Below, in pieces: positions 6,949 to 13,570 of a DNA stretch of 33,821 nt. The notes below the pieces were generated by a model. That model was not told the origin of the DNA. It did not search any database and saw only the letters and a list, made by a program, of their open reading frames with translations. This DNA comes from an uncultured Eubacteriales bacterium. GTDB lineage: Bacteria > Bacillota > Clostridia > Lachnospirales > Lachnospiraceae. Made by a program: the position numbers and the translations under genes. The stretch is from the NCBI GenBank assembly GCA_900549105.1, contig URND01000019.1, positions 1-33,821 of the forward strand. The letters run 5' to 3'. The stretch's first letter is position 1. Each line of letters opens with the position of its first letter.

Positions 6949-8626
6949 AGGCCCTCACTTCCGCAATACATGTATCCTGCCAGTCTCTTCCTTCATAGAC
7001 ACTATTGATTGTCAATCGTACTTTAGAAGCCGGTACCGGCTGTGAAAATTCAACGCACTGCTCAATCTGTCCATCCGGAAATTCATATGTGGCCGTATAC
7101 TCGCCGACCTGAATCGTCAAACTTCTCGGCCGGTTATTATCATAAAACCAGTCGTTGCTCCGCCAATTGCCAAGATTAAGGATGAGGTATTTCACCGGCT
7201 GTTCGCCGTTCAGATAAAGTTCCAGATATTCGCCCTCACCATTTCCGTCAACGCCTTCCTGCCATGAAGTTTCCAGCAGACCATCAATGGCAACAAGTGA
7301 AGAGTTATCGTATCCCTCCTGTGCCACAACGGAACTGGCATAAGCATCCGCAAACGCCAACGGAACCGCCGCTGACAAATCCACATTGGATGATTCTTTA
7401 ACAGCCATCTGAACCGCCGCCAAATCAACACTCTCAGAAACTGTTTCCGTTTCCGCCCCAGTCTCATTCTGAGCTGTTTCCGGCAAAACTTCTTCGTCCA
7501 CCATCGGCTCAGGCTGTGCGGATACGGTTTGAACCGTTTCCGGCCCACGGTGTTTCCTGTTCTCTTTAGATTTGAGCACACCTCCGATGGCTCCCGCAAT
7601 AACCGCAGCCATAGCGAGAATAAAGACAATACCGCAGCCGATCATACAGCCCTTTTTCTGTTTTTTCTTGCTGAGTTTATAGCCCTCAAGCAAAGCCTGC
7701 CTTCTCTCCGGAGACAAGCCGGTAAACGGCACGCCAAAATTCTGAAGGTTTTCAATCCGTTCCGGGGACGATGGATGGTCCCTGAACATTCCTTCAAATA
7801 AATCCTTCGGCGTATCATTGCCCCACGTATCAAATAATTCGCATAACGGAACGCCATACCCCAGCTTCGCGGCAAATATATCCGCCTCAAACTCCTGATT
7901 CCTGCTGGCCTTTGCAAGCATAATCTGTCCAAAACGCACCCAGACAAGCTGAGCTACCGCCAAAGCTAACTGACTCAACCAGGCAGACAGTTGAACAAAG
8001 AAGTAGGCCAGCCCTCCGTCATCATCGGATGTAAAGATAGCAAAAATGCTTCCGATTAAGTGCATCATGCCGACACCGATACTGCACAAAATGAAAAATA
8101 CATTAATGATTAGGTTCCCGACATTGACAAACAATCCCAAATCCGTATCATGGTGGGCAATGTGCCCAAACTCGTGGGCTAAAACAGCCTTAATTGTCTC
8201 ATCATCATGGCGCTGGAGTGTCCCTGTATGTATACATATCGTTTTTCTTCCGGCTGCAAAGGCATTGACGCTGTCATCCTCCAGATAGTAAAATTTAATA
8301 TCACCGGTAAGTTCCGGGTTTTCTTTCTTAGCCCGGCTGTACACCTCGTCAATCAACGGCATCACAGCCGCCTCAAGTCCCGGATTTTTGCTCATCGGAA
8401 TACAGTGCAGTTGGCGCCGCCGCATCCATTCGCCAAAGGATGAAAGCGAAATTATAACAGAAACTGCATACAATCCAATGCCGACTCCGATGCCTAAAAA
8501 GATATTCACTTCGGCAAAACAAAGGGCAATAATTCCTACGACAAGCAGCATATTAATAAAAAAGTATATGAGAATTGTCGTATTTCCCTTTTTGAAAACT
8601 TTCTTTAAAAAATCACCAATATACAT
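6938..8626 (-). CDS. M48 family membrane metalloprotease with C-terminal NADase-type glycan-binding-like domain
   Basis: This 562-residue protein starts with two hydrophobic helices (about 17-65). The zinc motif is HEFGHIAHHDTD, with the downstream ligand in NQEFEADIFAAKLGYG; this is HtpX/Ste24-like M48 architecture. Further hydrophobic segments lie near 165-190 and 205-230. A transmembrane helix at about 330-350 (GCMIGCGIVFILAMAAVIAG) is followed by an acidic Thr/Glu linker. The last 150 residues (from about SSLVAIDGLLETSWQEG, with YLILNLGNWRSNDWFYDNNRP) look like the discoidin-type module known as the NADase-type glycan-binding domain. The protease side is probably cytosolic membrane quality control and the tail extracytoplasmic, by inference. 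It sits 21 bases downstream of the M18 gene and overlaps the M15 lipoprotein gene. Confidence 0.87.
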   Translation of the reverse strand: MYIGDFLKKVFKKGNTTILIYFFINMLLVVGIIALCFAEVNIFLGIGVGIGLYAVSVIISLSSFGEWMRRRQLHCIPMSKNPGLEAAVMPLIDEVYSRAKKENPELTGDIKFYYLEDDSVNAFAAGRKTICIHTGTLQRHDDETIKAVLAHEFGHIAHHDTDLGLFVNVGNLIINVFFILCSIGVGMMHLIGSIFAIFTSDDDGGLAYFFVQLSAWLSQLALAVAQLVWVRFGQIMLAKASRNQEFEADIFAAKLGYGVPLCELFDTWGNDTPKDLFEGMFRDHPSSPERIENLQNFGVPFTGLSPERRQALLEGYKLSKKKQKKGCMIGCGIVFILAMAAVIAGAIGGVLKSKENRKHRGPETVQTVSAQPEPMVDEEVLPETAQNETGAETETVSESVDLAAVQMAVKESSNVDLSAAVPLAFADAYASSVVAQEGYDNSSLVAIDGLLETSWQEGVDGNGEGEYLELYLNGEQPVKYLILNLGNWRSNDWFYDNNRPRSLTIQVGEYTATYEFPDGQIEQCVEFSQPVPASKVRLTINSVYEGRDWQDTCIAEVRAYGE

Positions 8627-8647
8627 AACATCTTTCCTCTTTCATTT

Positions 8648-9952
8648 TTATCTTACTTCATAACTATTCTCAGCACACCGGATAATGCTCTCAAAAAATT
8701 GTCTGCATACTTTTATCATGTACTCCGTGTCCTTTGCTCCGGCTGTCTCATAGGCCGAATGCATTGCCAACTGGGCAAGTCCTATATCCACCGTATTCAT
8801 TGAAATCTGCGTGCCTGCAATATTTCCCAGGGTGGACCCTCCCGGAATGTCTGAGCGGTTCACATACACCTGATAAGGTACATCCGCTTTTTCACAAATC
8901 ATTTTAAAAATAGCCGATGACACGGCATCCGATGTATATTTCTGATTTGCATTATATTTGATAACAATGCCCTCGTTCATAAATGGGCGGTTGACAGCAT
9001 CCGCCTTCTCCATATGATTCGGATGGGCTGCCTGAGCATTATCCGCCGACACCATAAAACTTGACGCCACCGTCCGGCTGCGCTCCACCGCGTCCATACC
9101 TCTTTCACAGCAAATCCTGAAAACGGTTTCCTTCAGGAAATCCGAAGCCGCCCCCTGCTTTGTCGTACTTCCGACCTCTTCATTATCCAAAACAGCAAGC
9201 ATTGCCGCCTGAGAACAGTTTTCCGCCATAATTAATCCTTTGGCAGATGAAAAAACACATTGCAGATCATCTAACCGGGCAGATGAAATATAACAGTCCT
9301 CTTTGCCCCAGATGCTGCCGTGAACCCTCGGATAAAGGAATAAATCGTGGCCCATAATGTCCGGCGCTTTTACCCCGGCCGCTTCTGCGATCACTTCCAT
9401 AAATGTTCCGGCACACCCGCCATCTCCATACAAAGGAAGCAAATCTTTTTGAATATTGAACTTGTATCCATCATTCACTCCACGGTTCATATGAATCGCC
9501 AGGCTTGGAATAATGAGTAAATCTCTGTCCACATTTACAAGCCTGGAAACGATCCGCTCTTTCTCGCGGGCCAGTATACGACCTGCAACAGATAATGGGC
9601 GGTCAAACCATGTGGACATGAGCATACCGCCGTAACCTTCCACATTTAACTTTGTGTACTTTTTCCCCACGCCGATTTCAGGAAGCTCTTTAACCTTAAA
9701 TGTCGGCGAATCACTGTGACAGGCTATGATATGAAAGCCATCGATGGTTTCCGGCATACAAAAAGCAATGATGGAAGACCCATTCCGCGTCACATAATAT
9801 TTTCCTCCGGCCCGAAGCGGCCAACGGCTGCTCTCCTGCAGCTTTTCAAAACCTGCTTCCCTCAACATATTTTCCAATGCAGCTACAACATGGAAACAGG
9901 TCGGACTTTTTTCAATAAATTCAAGTAATTCTTCTGAATAACAGCTTTGCAT
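8648..9952 (-). CDS. M18 family aminopeptidase (aspartyl aminopeptidase type)
   Basis: The protein has 434 residues, the usual length for M18. Landmarks in order are FHVVAALENMLREAGF near the N-terminus, HSDSPTFKVKELPEIG (zinc His and Asp region near residue 80), SSARLDDLQCVFSSAKGL, the metal and catalytic acidic motif DNEEVGSTTKQGA, and HPNHMEKADAVNRPFMNEG. The C-terminal YVNRSDIPGGSTLGNIAGT and VDIGLAQLAMHSAYE contain the last His ligand. M18 enzymes are dodecameric cytosolic zinc aminopeptidases that remove N-terminal residues, often acidic, from peptides. A GGAGATA site precedes the ATG. It lies 12 bases after the Nudix gene in the same operon. Confidence 0.95.
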   Translation of the reverse strand: MQSCYSEELLEFIEKSPTCFHVVAALENMLREAGFEKLQESSRWPLRAGGKYYVTRNGSSIIAFCMPETIDGFHIIACHSDSPTFKVKELPEIGVGKKYTKLNVEGYGGMLMSTWFDRPLSVAGRILAREKERIVSRLVNVDRDLLIIPSLAIHMNRGVNDGYKFNIQKDLLPLYGDGGCAGTFMEVIAEAAGVKAPDIMGHDLFLYPRVHGSIWGKEDCYISSARLDDLQCVFSSAKGLIMAENCSQAAMLAVLDNEEVGSTTKQGAASDFLKETVFRICCERGMDAVERSRTVASSFMVSADNAQAAHPNHMEKADAVNRPFMNEGIVIKYNANQKYTSDAVSSAIFKMICEKADVPYQVYVNRSDIPGGSTLGNIAGTQISMNTVDIGLAQLAMHSAYETAGAKDTEYMIKVCRQFFESIIRCAENSYEVR

Positions 9953-9964
9953 GTCTATCTCCTT

Positions 9965-10510
9965 TTAATGCCCATATACGGAATTGCCTTCCAGCGTCAG
10001 CGTTGTAATACCGCCTTCCGCCAGCATCCGCTCGTATTTCCCAATAATAAAAACATCCGCTGAAAATGCCAACGGCGGCAGTTGAGCCACATCAAACCAA
10101 CCGGCATCAATAATATCATCCCCCGGTTTCAGAGGCTCATCGCCATGATAATATGAAATCATAACAACAACAAGAGAATGTACACCATTGTCAAATTGGT
10201 TCGAAACAACATTAATAATACCGTCCGGCGGACTTGTTATTCCTGTTTCTTCTTTTATTTCCCGGGCTGCCGCCTCCACATAAGTTTCATCGTACTCAAT
10301 ATATCCGCAGGGCAGACACCACTTCCCCGGATAAATAGATTTCTCCCCCCGCTTTCCGAGCAATATCTGCCCGGAATCATTGACAACGAGAACCGCAATA
10401 CAGGGAAAAGGATTTTTATAATGAATATAACCGCAGCGCGTACATCTCTGCCGGAGAATTCCACCCTCCGCAAAATCCTCACATTCGGCTCCGCATTTCA
10501 TACAAAACAT
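9965..10510 (-). CDS. Nudix hydrolase with N-terminal zinc ribbon
   Basis: Of 181 residues, the first 30 form a zinc ribbon (MFCMKCGAECEDF then RQRCTRCGYIHYKNP). A Nudix fold follows. Its signature box reads GYIEYDETYVEAAAREIKEE then TGI, matching GX5EX7REUXEEXGU, and would bind Mg2+ to hydrolyse a nucleoside diphosphate linked to another group. The zinc ribbon followed by a Nudix domain recalls NudC/NADH pyrophosphatase-like proteins, but the protein is too short and the NudC-specific motif is not obvious, so I leave the substrate open. It is cytoplasmic and co-directional with the phosphatase gene, with a 15-base gap. A role in nucleotide housekeeping rather than hydrogen signalling is as likely. 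Confidence 0.93.
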   Translation of the reverse strand: MFCMKCGAECEDFAEGGILRQRCTRCGYIHYKNPFPCIAVLVVNDSGQILLGKRGEKSIYPGKWCLPCGYIEYDETYVEAAAREIKEETGITSPPDGIINVVSNQFDNGVHSLVVVMISYYHGDEPLKPGDDIIDAGWFDVAQLPPLAFSADVFIIGKYERMLAEGGITTLTLEGNSVYGH

Positions 10511-10525
10511 GATTGTCTCCTCCTG

Positions 10526-11698
10526 TTAGTAATATGTAATATTCACCTGCTTGCCCATATGCTCCATCGCATCCTTCAACTGGACAACCAGATTTTTACG
10601 CACACTGATGTCAAACAGCCGGTTATTCTCATAATTTGCCTGATTATTGGCTTTGCCGACAAACAGATTCAGTTCCGTACACTCTTCCAGCAGGATCCGG
10701 GCCAGTTTTGCGCCGCCATTATCAGCGTCCAGCGCCTCAAAAAAATCGGCGTCAATATCCCCTTCATCAAACCGGCGAAGCAGTTTAAACGTATGACTCA
10801 TGGTCAGCACCCCTTCCGTCACCAAATCCAATCCCCGGATATTGGCCGTCGGCGGCACATCCTTTGTCCCATCATTATTATTTGTCATTTCTTTATTCAA
10901 ATACCTTGCGGCAATCTGGCTGCTCGTGCCTCCGCAGACAATTTTTTTGCCGTCGGCAGCCATAAATTCCTTCATCAGCCGAATATCGTCTTCTTTCTTT
11001 TCCGGCGGGCCCGTAAAAATATTAACGATATGCCGTTCAATAACTCTGGCCACAGCCACCGTTGTGTCATCTCCCGGCCGCTGCTGATACAAATCGTCAC
11101 AGGCCTGGCTGAGCATTGAGGCAATGCGCGCCGCGGATTTTGTTTCCCTGACACATTTTAGCGTATATTCCGCCATACTTTCCCATGTCCATCCAAAATT
11201 CAGCAATTCACCCACCCCGGCATAAATTGTACCGTCGCTCATAAGCACAAAACAGTCATCCGGCTGAACCTGAAAACGATATTCCCGAATCTTCCGCCCG
11301 CTGATTTCCCGCATATTATCGGGGATTGTCATTAACTTTTTATTGCGAACAAAGATACAACCCGGATTATCAAATTCAACAAGATAGGCTTCTCCGCTGT
11401 GGAAAATCTGCAGAATACTAAAGGTAGAATAGGATACGCCCCGCACCTTGCAGACCGGCAGGGTACTGGCCAGTGTTTCCACAGCCTCCTCAATAGGCTC
11501 TCCCTTTAAAAACATAGTTCCCAGAATCTTCGATGCCAGCGTTGCCAGAATATTCGCTTTGACGCCGCTTCCCATGCCGTCGGCCAGAATGACAATATCC
11601 GAATCTTCAGTTTTTAAGATTTCCACTTTATCTCCGCATAATTCTTCATCATGCTTATTTAAACTTTTCCATGATACATCAATACTGACGTTCATCAC
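10526..11698 (-). CDS. PP2C/SpoIIE-like serine/threonine phosphatase linked to a hydrogenase-like sensor
   Basis: The N-terminal 205 residues have the metal-dependent PP2C/SpoIIE layout: DSDIVILADGMGSGVKAN (DGMGxG metal-site motif), the strand motif DDCFVLMSDGTIYAG, and the final PGDDTTVAVARV. The order and spacing match SpoIIE-type phosphatases such as those that dephosphorylate anti-anti-sigma factors. About 180 further residues (from ERHIVNIFTGPPEKKEDD) have GGTSSQIAARYLN and a soluble alpha/beta look; I do not recognise that domain. No membrane segment is present. It starts 15 bases after the PAS-hydrogenase gene, the pairing used to define phosphatase-linked group C [FeFe] hydrogenases. 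Inference: the hydrogenase-like partner controls this phosphatase. The protein substrate is not in the window as far as I can see. Confidence 0.85.
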   Translation of the reverse strand: MMNVSIDVSWKSLNKHDEELCGDKVEILKTEDSDIVILADGMGSGVKANILATLASKILGTMFLKGEPIEEAVETLASTLPVCKVRGVSYSTFSILQIFHSGEAYLVEFDNPGCIFVRNKKLMTIPDNMREISGRKIREYRFQVQPDDCFVLMSDGTIYAGVGELLNFGWTWESMAEYTLKCVRETKSAARIASMLSQACDDLYQQRPGDDTTVAVARVIERHIVNIFTGPPEKKEDDIRLMKEFMAADGKKIVCGGTSSQIAARYLNKEMTNNNDGTKDVPPTANIRGLDLVTEGVLTMSHTFKLLRRFDEGDIDADFFEALDADNGGAKLARILLEECTELNLFVGKANNQANYENNRLFDISVRKNLVVQLKDAMEHMGKQVNITYY

Positions 11699-11713
11699 AC
11701 ACCAACCTTCCGA

Positions 11714-13426
11714 TTATCTTCCATCTTCCTCCAGGATAGACCGTTTTAACTGATTCAGAGTTGCCTTAGTTTCCGCTGTTGTCTCTCCAAGCAGCCCGGC
11801 AATCTCCTGGGCTACCATCATCTGTTTATCAATGACAATCTGAGCAGCTTCCACCGTTTTCATTTTCAACTGATACTGATGTTCCAGTTCCTTTTCTTCG
11901 GAGGTTATGTCCTGAATGATGGTCAGCAGCGAATCCTGATTTTCCATATAAACCACACTGATCAGCACCGTCATTCCATAAGGCTCCAGCTCAGCCTTTC
12001 TGCGCTGAATCGATTGATGCGTCTTTAAAATTTCTTCAAATAAAGACCCATCCATAAACTCATATATGTACCGTCCTACTGCTTCCTGCCTGGAAACTTT
12101 AAATACTTTTTCCGCCTTTCGGTTAAATTCGCTGATACTCAAATCAGAGCGGATAATCATAATCATATTCGGCGTCGCCTCCAATACAAGATTGGACATG
12201 GACTGGGCCTGCTCATAGGTGTGCGGCAGACACATATCCAGTTCGGCCTTCCCCTGGAATACGGCAATGGCCTTTTCCCGGCAGCTCGTATATCCGCAGG
12301 CGCCGCAGTTTAATTCCTGATCTTTATTATATTTTCCTGTCGCCTTCAAAATTTCCTGAATTTCCTCTTCTGTCGGCATACGGTCATTTTCTTTCCTTGA
12401 ATAAAACTTTTTCTCCATAGCCACATCCATCGGAGTATCCAGTACTTCCGCCGGCGCATACTCTACCTGGTCCTCTATATGAAAACGGGCGCGATATCTG
12501 GAAAATTCCATCTTCGTTGTTGCCGGCCCCTTGATACAACCGCCCTCACACATATTCATTTCAATAAAGCAATTTTGAATCTCTCCGGCTTCCATCGCTT
12601 CCAAAAGCTCCCGGCAATTCTCAATACCATCCACAAACAGATGGCGATAAGAGTCATTCTTTTCCGTTTCCATAACTGACTGAATGACTCCCCGGCTGAT
12701 TGGATAAAGCCGGTTAATTTTCGGATCCGGATTTGCCATCGGGCGATTCTCACACTCGCTGAGTACAATATTTTCCGACTGCATCCATTCCTTTAATTCA
12801 CCAAAATGAATCACAGCGTCAATAGCGCCCTCCGTCCGCTCATCTTCCTCCGCTTCTTCCTTCTTTGCCACACACGGGCCAAGGAAAACAACCTTTGTGT
12901 CCTCACCATAAAGCTGTTTAATAAGCCGTCCATGGGCCACCATCGGGGATACAACCGGCGCCATAAAACGCACCAGCGACGGATAATATTTCTCAATCAA
13001 ATCATTTACACTCGGACAGCAGGTTGTAATCATATTTGCCATCTGTCCTTCAGAAAGAATTCTTGCATACTCAGCTGTCACCAAAGCCGCGCCCTCCGCT
13101 GTCTCCCGGACTGCCGTAAACCCAAGCTTGAGCAGACCGTCCACCACCTGTCCCGGCGTTTCGTAATCCATAATTCCAAGATAGGACGGCGCAATAGAAA
13201 CAACCACCTTTTCCCCGGAACGGATATAATATTTTACTCTGTCCAAATCACTTACAAAAGTCTTTGCATTCTGCGGACAGACCTCCAGACATTTGCCGCA
13301 TAAAATGCAGTATTCCTTCATAATCTGGGCCTGGGCATTTTTAACCCGAATCGCCTTCACGGAGCAGGAACGCACACACTTGTAGCAATGCTTACAGCTT
13401 GCATTCTTAAAATCAATAATCTTCAT
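11714..13426 (-). CDS. Putative sensory [FeFe] hydrogenase with 4Fe-4S clusters and PAS domain
   Basis: From ATG 13426, chosen because GAGGGAGA lies just upstream (an in-frame ATG at 13492 lacks a site), the product has 570 residues. Residues 11-50 hold two [4Fe-4S] motifs (CKHCYKCVRSC, CILCGKCLEVC). Residues 70-310 are an H-cluster domain with Cys136-Cys137 in TTCCPSV, Cys185 in GPCVAKKEE, and Cys293/Cys297 in MNMCEGGCIKGP, so all four cubane ligands are kept. A further iron-sulfur domain uses Cys374, 377, 382 and 399. A PAS domain spans about 408-510, followed by a helical tail. There is no NADH-binding module. Family knowledge: such proteins are HydS/group C type and thought to sense hydrogen or redox. 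It heads an operon with the phosphatase. Confidence 0.88.
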   Translation of the reverse strand: MKIIDFKNASCKHCYKCVRSCSVKAIRVKNAQAQIMKEYCILCGKCLEVCPQNAKTFVSDLDRVKYYIRSGEKVVVSIAPSYLGIMDYETPGQVVDGLLKLGFTAVRETAEGAALVTAEYARILSEGQMANMITTCCPSVNDLIEKYYPSLVRFMAPVVSPMVAHGRLIKQLYGEDTKVVFLGPCVAKKEEAEEDERTEGAIDAVIHFGELKEWMQSENIVLSECENRPMANPDPKINRLYPISRGVIQSVMETEKNDSYRHLFVDGIENCRELLEAMEAGEIQNCFIEMNMCEGGCIKGPATTKMEFSRYRARFHIEDQVEYAPAEVLDTPMDVAMEKKFYSRKENDRMPTEEEIQEILKATGKYNKDQELNCGACGYTSCREKAIAVFQGKAELDMCLPHTYEQAQSMSNLVLEATPNMIMIIRSDLSISEFNRKAEKVFKVSRQEAVGRYIYEFMDGSLFEEILKTHQSIQRRKAELEPYGMTVLISVVYMENQDSLLTIIQDITSEEKELEHQYQLKMKTVEAAQIVIDKQMMVAQEIAGLLGETTAETKATLNQLKRSILEEDGR

Positions 13427-13463
13427 AAAATCTCCCTCACGTACACTGATTATAGTTAAATGT

Positions 13464-13490
13464 ATTATATCATCCTTTGATATTTTTTTC
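13464..13490 (-). promoter_or_regulatory. Probable promoter of the sensory hydrogenase operon
   Basis: TATAAT on the minus strand (13464-13469) is preceded by TGA, an extended -10 (TGnTATAAT). The -35 region (around GTGAAA) is poor. A second TATAAT lies at about 13450-13455. It is the only promoter-like sequence between the terminator at 13502 and the start at 13426. Confidence 0.45.
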
Positions 13491-13501
13491 ACCTTTCATT
13501 C

Positions 13502-13552
13502 AAAAAAAGAAAGAGCCAATGAACTTCGAGTTTCTTCATGAGTTCATTGGCC
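13502..13552 (-). terminator. Intrinsic terminator after the fusion flavoprotein gene
   Basis: Read on the minus strand, GCCAATGAACTC and AGTTCATTGGC form a stem of about 11 base pairs, followed by TCTTTCTTTTTTT. It lies 19 bases past the stop at 13571 and separates the hnd/fusion unit from the PAS-hydrogenase operon. Confidence 0.88.
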
Positions 13553-13570
13553 CTTACAACTTTACCCCCA

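Noticed and set aside
10178..11119. A 313-codon open frame on the plus strand across the Nudix and phosphatase genes
   Set aside because: It lies antisense to two genes with clear motifs, has no family features and no ribosome-binding site.
13427..13492. Extended N-terminus (22 residues) for the PAS-hydrogenase
   Set aside because: The upstream ATG lacks a ribosome-binding site and overlaps the probable promoter; ATG 13426 has a good site and starts the ferredoxin domain.
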